Of a stretch of DNA of 64,000 nt, positions 17,077 through 26,162 are shown piece by piece. Position 1 is the first letter of the stretch, and each line of letters starts with the position of its first letter. A program made the position numbers and the translations under genes. Source of the DNA: Dethiosulfovibrio russensis (GTDB lineage: Bacteria > Synergistota > Synergistia > Synergistales > Dethiosulfovibrionaceae); assembly GCF_021568855.1 (NCBI RefSeq), contig NZ_JAKGUG010000005.1, forward strand, positions 186,001-250,000, given 5' to 3'. The notes under the pieces are model-generated. The model did not search any database, was not told where the DNA came from, and was given only the letters and a program-made list of their open reading frames with translations.

Positions 17077-18192
17077 TTGCTCACAACTATGTTCACCGAT
17101 TTACTCGCCGCTCTTGCGGTGGTAGTCAACGGAATACCTCAGGGGCTATTGGCCCTTATGTTCGGCTTCGCCGCCCTGCCTACGGCGTTGGCCTTCGGGG
17201 TGGGAATAGCCGGATCCCTTTACTTCAACTCGGTAGCCACCATATCGTTCCAGGCCGAGACTATCACTCTGGCAGGCACAATGGGAAAGGACCTGTCCGA
17301 AAGGCTCAGCATGGTCTTCTGGGGAGCTTTGTTCCTGCTGATACCGTCGATGCTGGGCATGAACGAAAAGATAGTCTCGGCGATAGGCCCTGTGGTGGTC
17401 AACTCCATGATGGCCGGGGTGGGCCTGATGTTGGCCAACGTGGCCATAGACCTCTTCTCGTCGGAGCGCTGGTCCGGTTCGGCCTCGGTAGCGGTGGCTC
17501 TCGTGGTATGGTTCCTGACCAGAGATTTGGCCAAGACCATCATCGTGTCCGTCCTGGCCTCGACGCTTCTGTACAACTACCTTCTGAGAAGCAGAGGGAT
17601 GGACCTGGACGTTCACGTAATAGACGGAGCCAACGAAAAGTTCCGTTTCGGCATGGTCAAGTGGGACATATGGCGCCATCCCAGGATACTCTACGGAGCC
17701 CTGGCCATGGCCTGTCTCAACATAGGGGCCAACATCTCTTTCGGAAAGATAACCGGCAGCATAGCGGGGGTCGGCACCGACATAGATCACCTGGCCATCT
17801 ACTCCAGCCTCGCCGACATGGCCTCCACCCTGTTCGGAGGAGCTCCGGTTGAGTCCATCATATCCGGAACAGCCACGGCTCCGAACCCGGTTAGATCGTC
17901 CGTCATGATGATGGCCATAATGGCCGCACTACTGCTGTTCAAGCTGCTGCCAACCATAGGACGGTACGTGCATCGCTCGTCCATCGCCGGTTTTTTGCTG
18001 GTGCTGGGGGTGTTCGTGACCTTTTCCACCAATATGGCCGCAGCGGTATCTCTGGTTCCGGATTTTCAGGGCCCCTTCGGCATGACCCCCTGGGGAATGG
18101 TGATCGGAGCTACCGTGTTCGCCTCTGCCAGATGGAATCCCTTCTTCGGATTGCTGGCAGGAGTCGTCGTAAGACTGGTCTTCGGGATATAG
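17077..18192 (+). CDS. NCS2-like nucleobase (purine) permease
   Basis: About 371 residues, hydrophobic throughout with ten or more membrane helices. Motifs such as GTDIDHLAIYSSLADM and GAPVESIISGTATAPNPVRSS resemble the AzgA/NCS2 xanthine-uracil permease group. It is followed 13 bases later by a phosphoribosyltransferase, so the pair would import and trap a purine base. Start: GGAGGGAG leads into TTG 17077; ATG 17089 is the alternative, with long spacing. It is shorter than most NCS2 permeases (430 or more), so it is a divergent member. Confidence 0.78.
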   Translation: MLTTMFTDLLAALAVVVNGIPQGLLALMFGFAALPTALAFGVGIAGSLYFNSVATISFQAETITLAGTMGKDLSERLSMVFWGALFLLIPSMLGMNEKIVSAIGPVVVNSMMAGVGLMLANVAIDLFSSERWSGSASVAVALVVWFLTRDLAKTIIVSVLASTLLYNYLLRSRGMDLDVHVIDGANEKFRFGMVKWDIWRHPRILYGALAMACLNIGANISFGKITGSIAGVGTDIDHLAIYSSLADMASTLFGGAPVESIISGTATAPNPVRSSVMMMAIMAALLLFKLLPTIGRYVHRSSIAGFLLVLGVFVTFSTNMAAAVSLVPDFQGPFGMTPWGMVIGATVFASARWNPFFGLLAGVVVRLVFGI

Positions 18193-18205
18193 GAGGGTGG
18201 ATTCG

Positions 18206-18754
18206 ATGGACTTTTACGAGCTACACCTGGCGGGACTGGTCAGACGACTGCCCAAGGTAGCCATCTCGAAGAACCTGTCCATAGCGTCTTTCGTGATGAT
18301 GGGAGACACCGAACTGGTGGAACGATGCGCCGAGAAACTGACCGAAAGGCTGGGCGATATATCCCTGGACGCACTGGTCTGCCCCGAGGCGAAGGCTATT
18401 CCCCTGACCCACGCCATGGCCAGGATCATGAAGCTGAACTACGTTGTCATAAGAAAATCGGTAAAGGGCTATATGGTGGGACCTCTGGTCGAGACGGTGA
18501 GATCGATAACCACAACAGAAGAACAGACCCTCGTCATGGACGGATCGGACGTAGCCAAGATAAGAGGGAGAAAGGTGTGTCTGGTGGACGACGTGGTGTC
18601 CACAGGGGCGTCCCTCCGATCGGCCAGACAGATACTCGACAGGGCCGGAGCCATAACGGTGGCTCAGGCGGCGCCTCTGCTCGAGGAGGGAGGTCACGAC
18701 GGAGAAGGAGTGACCTTTCTGGAAACTCTGCCGGTATTCCCCACGGAGAAATAG
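18206..18754 (+). CDS. Purine phosphoribosyltransferase-like protein
   Basis: 182 residues from ATG 18206, with AGGAGG 9 bases upstream; GTG 18197 abuts the ribosome site and is less likely. The PRPP-binding loop reads VCLVDDVVSTGASL, the signature of type I phosphoribosyltransferases, and ALVCPEAKAIPLTHAMAR resembles adenine phosphoribosyltransferases. It would convert an imported base plus PRPP to the nucleotide. It follows the permease in the same transcript and is closed by a strong terminator. Adenine is the likeliest base, but xanthine or guanine are not excluded. Confidence 0.82.
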   Translation: MDFYELHLAGLVRRLPKVAISKNLSIASFVMMGDTELVERCAEKLTERLGDISLDALVCPEAKAIPLTHAMARIMKLNYVVIRKSVKGYMVGPLVETVRSITTTEEQTLVMDGSDVAKIRGRKVCLVDDVVSTGASLRSARQILDRAGAITVAQAAPLLEEGGHDGEGVTFLETLPVFPTEK

Positions 18755-18766
18755 ATCGACCGATAG

Positions 18767-18802
18767 ACGGGAGGGACCCACGATCGGGCCCCTCCCGTTT
18801 TT
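18767..18802 (+). terminator. Intrinsic terminator after the phosphoribosyltransferase
   Basis: Stem ACGGGAGGG / CCCTCCCGT followed by five Ts. It lies between convergent genes, one base before the stop of the metallo-hydrolase. Confidence 0.85.
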
Positions 18803-18803
18803 C

Positions 18804-19697
18804 TCAATCCACCGCTTTCCAGAGCAATCGCCCTCGATCCTCCAGGGGCTCCACCTCTCCACGGTCTATAAGATAGCTGAGATGGGCCGAAAGGGCCCCG
18901 AGGTTCAATACGTATCTCAGAGGATCTACCTTCTTGTCCAGCCATTCCATCAACTTTCCCAACAGGTCGTCTCTGGTCATCGGGGTTCTGCAAAGGGAGA
19001 GAACCCTGTCGGATATATCCAACAGATGCCGTCTAGTCACGGAGATAAGCTCGGAGGGATCCTCCACAGTCGAAGCGTGGCAGGGAACGAACCACCGGGC
19101 CTCCAGCCTCTCCAGAAAGTCGAGGGTAACGAGCCATTCCGCCACGTCCACCACGTAAAGCATTCCGTGAGCCTCCACCATATCGGAGTCGAACAACGAG
19201 TCTCCTACGTAGGCGACCTCGTCCGGCGTAACGTAGCCCACCATCCCCGGAGAGTGCCCCGCCAGTGAGACCAGTCTCAGACCGGTCTCCTCCCACTCTC
19301 CGGACTGAGGCAACCGTCGATCCACCTGACACACCGGGGCCATCAGAAACTTGTTCTTGAGAGCCCCAAAAGGCGACGCCCCCCACAGGAACGACGGCTC
19401 GTAGATCGTCTCCTCCAGAAACGGACTCTCGAAGGCTGGCATAGCCACGGAACATCCGGTGGACTTCTTCAGATAGGCGCATCCACCGACGTGGTCGGCG
19501 TGAAAATGAGTGCAGGCTACCCAGTTCAGACGCCGGCCTTCCCTTTCGATCATGCGTCTCAAAGCCCTGCCGGACGATTCGTCCATGCCCGAATCCAGAA
19601 GAACCGTATCGTCCTTAGGTCCCCAGAGCCCCAGCTTTATGCGCCCCTCCACGACATAGCTATCTCCCAAGAGATGTGTCAATTTCAGATCCGCCAT
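18804..19697 (-). CDS. Metallo-beta-lactamase fold hydrolase
   Basis: 297 residues, cytosolic. The zinc motif is THFHADHVGG, with the further His in AGHSPGMV and Asp in VGDSLFDSD. A C-terminal region of about 90 residues (LCRTPMTRDDLLGKLMEW, ALSAHLSYLIDRGEVEP) looks like a winged helix. This resembles RNase Z/glyoxalase II-type MBL hydrolases with an added wHTH of unknown substrate. It is 22 bases downstream of the S10 peptidase gene and on the same strand, so may share the chemoreceptor-peptidase transcript. Confidence 0.85.
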   Translation of the reverse strand: MADLKLTHLLGDSYVVEGRIKLGLWGPKDDTVLLDSGMDESSGRALRRMIEREGRRLNWVACTHFHADHVGGCAYLKKSTGCSVAMPAFESPFLEETIYEPSFLWGASPFGALKNKFLMAPVCQVDRRLPQSGEWEETGLRLVSLAGHSPGMVGYVTPDEVAYVGDSLFDSDMVEAHGMLYVVDVAEWLVTLDFLERLEARWFVPCHASTVEDPSELISVTRRHLLDISDRVLSLCRTPMTRDDLLGKLMEWLDKKVDPLRYVLNLGALSAHLSYLIDRGEVEPLEDRGRLLWKAVD

Positions 19698-19719
19698 GGC
19701 GACTCCATCCCCTTCATGT

Positions 19720-21270
19720 CTATCTACCCCCGAAGAACCGGTCCAGATCGGATTTGAGCGCCGCCTTGGCGGATGGATTGGTGTACATCATGTGGCCGCC
19801 GTCGTAGGTCTTAACCGTGACGTTTTCCTTCAGCCTCTCCACGGGAACGTCCAGACGTCCCAGTGTATAGAGGATGGAATCGGCGGTACAGGTCATATCG
19901 TAAGCTCCCATGGCCACGAATACCTTGAGAAAATCGCACCGTCTCATAGCGCTGGCCAGGAGATCCACCGTGTTCGGGTACCCTACGAATGCCTCCGAGC
20001 CGGACTGGAAGTTCCAGCGGTAGAGGGCCTCGTCGTTGCCGCTCAGATATTCTCTGTCGGTGGAAAAATCTAGCTCGTCCCTGAGATAGGACATGAAAGC
20101 CGTGTAGTAAGGGGCACCGACCAAGGTGAACATGGGATCCTCTCCGTAGTCGTACCAGCCGCCCGGGCCGGTGAGCCTCGTATCGTAACGACTGATCATG
20201 AGACGATCATCCTGAAGGAGCCCGGAGAGGAACACCGCCGGAGGAACCCTCAGATTCAGGCTTTTTATGTCCCTTTCAGGGAGAGATGTGTAACGGTTCA
20301 GCCCCTCCAGCACTGCCTCGAACTCCTCCTCGGACAGCCCGTTGCCGTCCCAGAGAGCCTTCAGATAGGTGCTGGAGGCCCAGTCTCTGGCATTGTAGAG
20401 GACCTTCTCCAGAGGCAGGCTTTGAAGATCCTCCGGAAGCTTGCCATGATACCAGGCCGCTGCCGCCATGGCGGGCAGGGCGTGGATGTAGGGTCTGTCG
20501 TTGCTGCTGTCCGGCACCAGGTCGCCGTAGCTCGCCACCGGAGCCACCAAAATGATACCGGAAGGCATTATGCCCATGTCCATGAGAGCCGACGCCAGCC
20601 CGGTGGCCCTGATGCCGCCGTAGCTCTCCCCGGCGATATATATAGGCGATCCCCAACGGCCCTCTCTGGTCAGATACATCCTTATGAACTGAGCGACCGA
20701 GGCTACGTCCTCGGAAACTCCCCAAAAACTTTCGCTAGAATCCGGATCGAAACCCCTGCTGAAGCCGGTTCCTATGGGATCGACGAATACCAGATCCGTA
20801 TCCTCCAGGATCGTATCTTCGTTATCCTGAACGACGTAGGGAGGCCTGGGAAGGCCTATGCCATCGGGAGAGGACTTGACCACCTTGGGGCCGAAAGCCC
20901 CCATGTGGAGAAAAAGAGACGAAGAACCGGGGCCTCCGTTGAAGGCGAAGGTAACAGGTCTGTCCTTTCCGGAGACCTTCGTCCTGGAGTAGGCCACGTA
21001 GAAGACCCTGCCCATTTCGTCGCCCTTATCGTCGAACACCGGCATCAACTCAGCCCTGGCCCGATAGTTCAACTTCTTGCCTGCCACCGTCACGGTGTGG
21101 TCGGTTACGGAGGCGTCCAAAGGCACGATCGCCTTTTCCGGAACGACCTCCTGAGACCTAGGCTGTTCCTCTGGAGCAACTACATCCTTTTCCGTCTCAG
21201 CCCATCCTACGGAGGACAGGCAGGTTAAGATAAACGCCCCCAACAACAGGGTCAGATAATATTTTTTCAT
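19720..21270 (-). CDS. Secreted serine carboxypeptidase-like protein (peptidase S10)
   Basis: 516 residues with a signal peptide (MKKYYLTLLLGAFILTCLSSVGWAE). The oxyanion segment FAFNGGPGSSS, nucleophile GESYGG, Asp near the end (GAYDMTCTADS) and His (YDGGHMMYTNPSAK) give the full S10 triad. It would trim C-terminal residues from peptides outside the cytoplasmic membrane, consistent with a peptide-fermenting life. Its start lies 7 bases after the chemoreceptor stop, so the two are one operon; sensing and digesting peptides together is a plausible reason (inference). Confidence 0.92.
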   Translation of the reverse strand: MKKYYLTLLLGAFILTCLSSVGWAETEKDVVAPEEQPRSQEVVPEKAIVPLDASVTDHTVTVAGKKLNYRARAELMPVFDDKGDEMGRVFYVAYSRTKVSGKDRPVTFAFNGGPGSSSLFLHMGAFGPKVVKSSPDGIGLPRPPYVVQDNEDTILEDTDLVFVDPIGTGFSRGFDPDSSESFWGVSEDVASVAQFIRMYLTREGRWGSPIYIAGESYGGIRATGLASALMDMGIMPSGIILVAPVASYGDLVPDSSNDRPYIHALPAMAAAAWYHGKLPEDLQSLPLEKVLYNARDWASSTYLKALWDGNGLSEEEFEAVLEGLNRYTSLPERDIKSLNLRVPPAVFLSGLLQDDRLMISRYDTRLTGPGGWYDYGEDPMFTLVGAPYYTAFMSYLRDELDFSTDREYLSGNDEALYRWNFQSGSEAFVGYPNTVDLLASAMRRCDFLKVFVAMGAYDMTCTADSILYTLGRLDVPVERLKENVTVKTYDGGHMMYTNPSAKAALKSDLDRFFGGR

Positions 21271-21277
21271 TTTTCGA

Positions 21278-23347
21278 TTATCTCCTCTCGGTAGAGGATG
21301 CCAGAGCAGGAACCCCTGAACCCTTTCCGGAACACTCTCGGGCCAAGTCCATCAACAGAGAGGCCAATCGAGAGCTTACATCTCTCGCCTCCGCCGTCGC
21401 CTTCTCCGCCGAGTCCTTCCTTCCCTCGGAAACATGGGCCTCTATCTCGTGACCCATGTGATGGAGCTTATCGTGCAGAGAGACCACCTCTTTCCACCTG
21501 TCGGTCAGGTGATCAGGAGGGGTCGCCGTGGAAAGGAACAACCCGAAGCGACACTTGGTCGGGTCGGTCTCGAGATCCCAGAGACCTCCCTCGAGCAAGG
21601 ACTCCAGACGATCCATCCATGCTCTGTGAGCGTCAACCGCCTTTGACACAACCGACATCATGTCGGCACAGGTACCCAGGTTCATCTTGGAAAGCTCCTC
21701 AAGAAGCTCCTCGCCTTCCCTGGCCCCGTCGTTCACCCTGTCGGACAAATCGTCGACCATGCCTGAAAGGGACTTGACCGACTCCCCGGCGTCCCCTATA
21801 ACCTGGTTTATCTCCGACGCGAACCGGGAAACCGACTCAGCTCCGGATGCCATCTCCTGAGAGGAGGCGGAGAGTTCCTGAGCGCTGGCCGCAACGGTCT
21901 GAGATACCTCGTTGGTGTTGTCCATGCCCTCCAGTATCACAGTTATGGCCTGGACCACTCCGGAAATCCTCTCGGCCACTCCCTGCATCTCGTCCGACAT
22001 GGACATGACGTCTTTGGATGTACCGTCGACGCCATCCATAAGTCCCGTCAGGTTATCGCCTATCTGAACTGCAGCACCTTTGCTCTCCTCCGCCAGTTTC
22101 CTGACTTCTTCGGCAACTACGGCGAATCCCCGCCCCGCCTCGCCAGCCCTGGCCGCCTCTATAGCCGCGTTGAGTGCCAGTAGGTTAGTCTGTTCCGCTA
22201 TTCCCTGAATGGTCTGTACCACCTGGTGTATAACCTTAGCCTTATCCGCCAAGGATAAGGCCCTCTGGGATACCTGCTCCGCCTGTCCTCTGGCTGATTC
22301 CATAGCGACGGAGGTCTCTCCCAAGGCGGCCTCTCCCTCTTTGGCCTTGGAAACCACGTCCGCCACGGTCTGGTTGAGGTCTTCCGCCATGCGGGCCAAA
22401 GCCTGAGAGGTGGAGGCTATCTCCTCCGAGGTAGCGTACTGGGTCTCCACAGCGCTGGAGACCTGATCCACCGCCTTGGCGCCTCGTACCACACCCTCCT
22501 CCATGGACCTGAATGTACGGGAAAATAGCTCCAGAGAACGGGCCAGAGAGTTGAAAGCCGCCAAAAAATCCTGGGTTCCCTGAGAGGTCTCCCAGAAATT
22601 GGCACGAAGGAGCTCCATAAAGTCGTTAAAACCCGATGCCATCCGTCCGGTCTCGTCGGAAGAGCGAACTGGAAGGCGCCATGTGAGGTCGGCTTTCCCC
22701 TCGGTGGAACGCCCCATGAAGAGGTTCATCTCCCTTATGGGAGCTACCAGGGATTTACGATAGAAAACCACACACAGAAAAGCGATCAGGAGGGCCAGCA
22801 CCAGCGAAACCTCCTGTATCCTTTCCAATATTATTACCTTCCGTCCGGCGTAGGTCTCTATTGCAACGGTCGCCTTAGCCGCCGCGGCGAGGACGGACTG
22901 AGCCTTCTCGACTACGTCTTTCCAGGCCCTTTCGTCCGAACCGGACAACACCTTATCCACCGCCTTAAGGTAAGAGGAGAAGGACTTGTCCACCTCCCTG
23001 AGAAGCGCTACCGCCTCGGGGGAAGCGGCGGGGATATCGGTCCAAGTGCCCGCCTTGGGATCCAGCGGAGCTTTTCCCCCCGATATCAGAACACGGTTGG
23101 TCTCCTTGAAAAGGGAGATGGAGGACAAAGCCTCCTCCTTGTACTTGCTATCGCCGGATAATCCGTAGGCCAAGGAGGCCTTGGCGATACTCTGGGAAAG
23201 CATCCTCTGCCTGCCTGCCAGGTTTATGACCATCCCGTCTTTGTCCTGACCGGAGGTTATAACCAAGGTAGACCCCAGTGACAGGGTGAACAGCCCCACC
23301 AAAACCCCTAAGGGCAACACCAGCTTGAGAAGAAGACTTCTTTTCAT
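21278..23347 (-). CDS. Methyl-accepting chemotaxis protein with NarX/PilJ-type sensor and CZB domain
   Basis: 689 residues. TM1 at residues 8-30; the periplasmic four-helix sensor carries the NarX/PilJ signature ([17 protein letters not shown]); TM2 near 185; HAMP; then a signalling coiled coil with the hairpin tip [20 protein letters not shown]. The C-terminal 100 residues are a CZB zinc-binding domain: Cys and His in [28 protein letters not shown], and [18 protein letters not shown] domains sense zinc or hypochlorous acid in characterised receptors. Start has GGAGGGATGAAAA upstream. Confidence 0.93.
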   Translation of the reverse strand: MKRSLLLKLVLPLGVLVGLFTLSLGSTLVITSGQDKDGMVINLAGRQRMLSQSIAKASLAYGLSGDSKYKEEALSSISLFKETNRVLISGGKAPLDPKAGTWTDIPAASPEAVALLREVDKSFSSYLKAVDKVLSGSDERAWKDVVEKAQSVLAAAAKATVAIETYAGRKVIILERIQEVSLVLALLIAFLCVVFYRKSLVAPIREMNLFMGRSTEGKADLTWRLPVRSSDETGRMASGFNDFMELLRANFWETSQGTQDFLAAFNSLARSLELFSRTFRSMEEGVVRGAKAVDQVSSAVETQYATSEEIASTSQALARMAEDLNQTVADVVSKAKEGEAALGETSVAMESARGQAEQVSQRALSLADKAKVIHQVVQTIQGIAEQTNLLALNAAIEAARAGEAGRGFAVVAEEVRKLAEESKGAAVQIGDNLTGLMDGVDGTSKDVMSMSDEMQGVAERISGVVQAITVILEGMDNTNEVSQTVAASAQELSASSQEMASGAESVSRFASEINQVIGDAGESVKSLSGMVDDLSDRVNDGAREGEELLEELSKMNLGTCADMMSVVSKAVDAHRAWMDRLESLLEGGLWDLETDPTKCRFGLFLSTATPPDHLTDRWKEVVSLHDKLHHMGHEIEAHVSEGRKDSAEKATAEARDVSSRLASLLMDLARECSGKGSGVPALASSTERR

Positions 23348-23563
23348 TTTTCATCCCTCCATATCGTTAGCTCGACAGACAACGAAGATGAACGTCATAT
23401 GTTTCGTAATTATACACGGAAGAGACTACAAAGCCCAAGGGGGCGATGGGCTACAGTTACAATCCTTTATGATTCCCTCCATGTGATGTATAATTTCTTG
23501 TTCTAGGGAGGTTCCTGGCCTTTGACCTCCCCTTTCATACTGAGACATATCGGGAGGATTCAC
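23348..23563. promoter_or_regulatory. Intergenic region between divergent MCP and prfC genes
   Basis: 216 bases. A TATAAT (23489-23494) is a likely prfC -10 with a poor -35. The leader then holds a possible stem, AGGGAGGT (23505-23512) with ACCTCCCCT (23525-23533), followed by TTTC. It could be a weak attenuator or only a structured 5' leader. Nothing else recognised. Confidence 0.35.
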
Positions 23564-25174
23564 ATGACCGTCAGCAATTCCTCGGAACTTAAAAGACAGA
23601 TAGAGCGTCGCAGAACCTTCGGCATAATAAGCCACCCCGACGCGGGAAAGACTACCCTCACGGAGAAGCTCCTGCTCTTCGGAGGAGCCATAACCATGGC
23701 GGGAGCGGTAAAATCACGCAAGGCCTCCCGTCACGCCACCAGCGACTGGATGTCCATCGAGCAGGAAAGGGGAATCTCCGTCACCAGCTCGGTGATGAAG
23801 TTCGAATATCGGGACTACGAGATAAACCTGCTGGATACCCCGGGACACAAGGACTTTTCCGAGGACACATACAGGGTTCTCACCGCCGTGGACAGCGCCG
23901 TGATGGTTATAGACAGCGTCAAGGGGGTCGAGGAACAGACCAGAAGGCTCATGGAGGTCTGCCGGATGAGAAACACACCCATCATGACCTTCGTGAACAA
24001 GCTGGACAGGGAGGGAATGTCTCCCTTAGAGGTGATGTCCGACATAGAGGAAACCCTACAGATAGAGTGCGCCCCTCTCACCTGGCCGGTGGGAATGGGC
24101 AAGGGCTACAAGGGAACCTACGACATATACAGAAAAAAGCTCACCCTCTTCCGTGCCGGCTTCGAGTCCCTGAGGGAACAGGACATGGTGACGGAGATAT
24201 CCGACCTGTCCGACCCCAGGCTGGACGAGCTTCTGGGATCCCAGGCGGACGACCTGAGAGGCGATGTGGAACTTCTGGAGGGAGCGGCCAACCCCTTCGA
24301 CCTGGACGACTACCTTAAGGGCAGCCAGACCCCGGTCTTCTTCGGAAGCGCCGTGAACAACTTCGGGGTCAAGGAGATGCTGGACAGCTTCGTGGAGATA
24401 GCTCCCTGCCCCGGCCCCAGGGAGACTACGACCAGGACGGTATCTCCCGACGAGGAGGAGTTCTCCGGCTTCGTCTTCAAAATACAGGCCAACATGGACC
24501 TGGCCCACAGGGACCGCCTGGCCTTCATGAGGATATGCTCGGGAAAATTCCAGAGAGGGATGAAGGTCAAACATCACAGAATAGGCAAGGACATAACCAT
24601 GTCCAACCCCACCATATTCATGGCCCAGGACAGAGAGCTGGTCGACGAGGCCTGGCCGGGAGACATCGTGGGCATACACAACCACGGCACCATAAAGATA
24701 GGGGACACCTTTACCGACAAAGAACCCCTTCAGTACACCGGAATACCGAGCTTCGCGCCGGAGCATTTCAGAAGAGTCAGGCTGGACTCTCCCATGAAGT
24801 CCAAACAGCTTCACAAGGGGCTGTTGCAGCTATCCGAAGAGGGAGCGATACAGGTCTTCCGGCCGATAAACGACAATATATTCATACTGGGAGCCGTCGG
24901 CGTGCTTCAGTTCGACGTGGCGGTGGCCAGGCTCAAGGCCGAGTACTCGGTGGACGCAAGCTACGACTCCACCCCCTACTCGGTGGCCCGGTGGGTCCGT
25001 TGCGACGACCCCAAGAAAATGGCCGAGTTCGAGAAAACCCAGCAGAACAACCTGGCCAAAGACAGCGCCGACCAGTTGGTCTACCTGGCGGCCAACAACT
25101 GGGACCTTAAGTACGTGGAGAACCACTGGCCGGAAGTACAGTTTCTGAAGACCTGCGAACACTCGGGGGAATAA
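23564..25174 (+). CDS. prfC: Peptide chain release factor 3
   Basis: 536 residues from ATG 23564, preceded by GGGAGG; the longer frame from 23522 has no ribosome site. GTPase that removes RF1/RF2 from ribosomes after termination. G1 [13 protein letters not shown], switch region [13 protein letters not shown]3 [15 protein letters not shown]4 NKLDR, and an RF3-typical domain II/III ([24 protein letters not shown]). Length fits RF3 (around 530), not EF-G. Confidence 0.96.
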   Translation: MTVSNSSELKRQIERRRTFGIISHPDAGKTTLTEKLLLFGGAITMAGAVKSRKASRHATSDWMSIEQERGISVTSSVMKFEYRDYEINLLDTPGHKDFSEDTYRVLTAVDSAVMVIDSVKGVEEQTRRLMEVCRMRNTPIMTFVNKLDREGMSPLEVMSDIEETLQIECAPLTWPVGMGKGYKGTYDIYRKKLTLFRAGFESLREQDMVTEISDLSDPRLDELLGSQADDLRGDVELLEGAANPFDLDDYLKGSQTPVFFGSAVNNFGVKEMLDSFVEIAPCPGPRETTTRTVSPDEEEFSGFVFKIQANMDLAHRDRLAFMRICSGKFQRGMKVKHHRIGKDITMSNPTIFMAQDRELVDEAWPGDIVGIHNHGTIKIGDTFTDKEPLQYTGIPSFAPEHFRRVRLDSPMKSKQLHKGLLQLSEEGAIQVFRPINDNIFILGAVGVLQFDVAVARLKAEYSVDASYDSTPYSVARWVRCDDPKKMAEFEKTQQNNLAKDSADQLVYLAANNWDLKYVENHWPEVQFLKTCEHSGE

Positions 25175-25201
25175 CCTAAACATTACGGAGGAGGAAGCGG
25201 G

Positions 25202-26125
25202 ATGCTCACGCTAAAGGACACATGCAGGATCGCTGTGGTCCAGGCGGCACCGGTCATGTTCGACAGCGAAGCCTCTACGGAAAAAGCCGTCGACCTTACG
25301 AGTAAGGCCGCCGAGAAAGGGGCGGAGCTGATCGTTTTCCCCGAGCTTTTCATTCCAGGCTATCCCTACGGGATCACCTACGGGTTCACGGTGGGAAGCA
25401 GGACCGTCGAAGGTCGGGAGGACTGGAAAAAATACTACGACAACTCGATCGTCGTGCCAGGTCCGGAGACCGAGGCTCTCGGTAAAGCCGCCGAGGAGGC
25501 CGGTGCGTTTTTGAGCATCGGAGTGTCGGAACGGGACTCCCTATCGGCGACGCTCTACAACTCCAACCTGCTGTTCTCCCCGGAAGGAGAGCTGCTCTTC
25601 TCCCACAGGAAACTGAAACCCACCGGCACAGAGCGGGTGGTATGGGGGGACGGTGACAAAGGGCTCTTTCCCGTGGCGGAATCGCCCTGGGGACCGATCG
25701 GAAGCCTAATCTGCTGGGAAAGCTACATGCCCCTGGCCAGGGTCGCCCTCTACGAAAAGGGAGTGACCCTCTACATCTCGCCCAACACCAACGACAACGA
25801 GGAATGGCAGTCCACCATCCGCCACATCGCCATAGAGGGACGATGCTACTTCGTCAACTGCGACATGTACTTCACGAAGGACATGTACCCCAAGGACCTG
25901 AACTGTTCCGACGAGATAGCCAAACTGCCGGACACGGTCTGCCGTGGCGGAAGCTGCGTCATAGATCCCTACGGTCACGCCGTGACTGAGACCATATGGG
26001 ACGAGGAAGCAATCATATTCGCCGAGCTGGACATGCAGAAGGTGCCCGCCAGCCGCATGGAGTTCGACCCTTGCGGCCACTACTCCCGACCGGACGTGCT
26101 GAAACTGGTGGTGCAGGATAAATAA
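25202..26125 (+). CDS. Nitrilase-superfamily carbon-nitrogen hydrolase
   Basis: 307 residues. The catalytic triad is visible: Glu48 in FPELFIPGYPYG, Lys in SHRKLKPTG and Cys171 in LICWESYMPLAR. PELFIPGYP and CWE are typical of branch 1 aliphatic/aromatic nitrilases, and length agrees. It would hydrolyse a nitrile to an acid and ammonia; an amidase activity is the alternative. GGAGGAGG precedes the start. It lies 27 bases after prfC and may be cotranscribed, but no functional link is evident. Confidence 0.88.
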   Translation: MLTLKDTCRIAVVQAAPVMFDSEASTEKAVDLTSKAAEKGAELIVFPELFIPGYPYGITYGFTVGSRTVEGREDWKKYYDNSIVVPGPETEALGKAAEEAGAFLSIGVSERDSLSATLYNSNLLFSPEGELLFSHRKLKPTGTERVVWGDGDKGLFPVAESPWGPIGSLICWESYMPLARVALYEKGVTLYISPNTNDNEEWQSTIRHIAIEGRCYFVNCDMYFTKDMYPKDLNCSDEIAKLPDTVCRGGSCVIDPYGHAVTETIWDEEAIIFAELDMQKVPASRMEFDPCGHYSRPDVLKLVVQDK

Positions 26126-26162
26126 TCGATCACCTCGTTTAGGTTATCGTACGAGACAGCTA

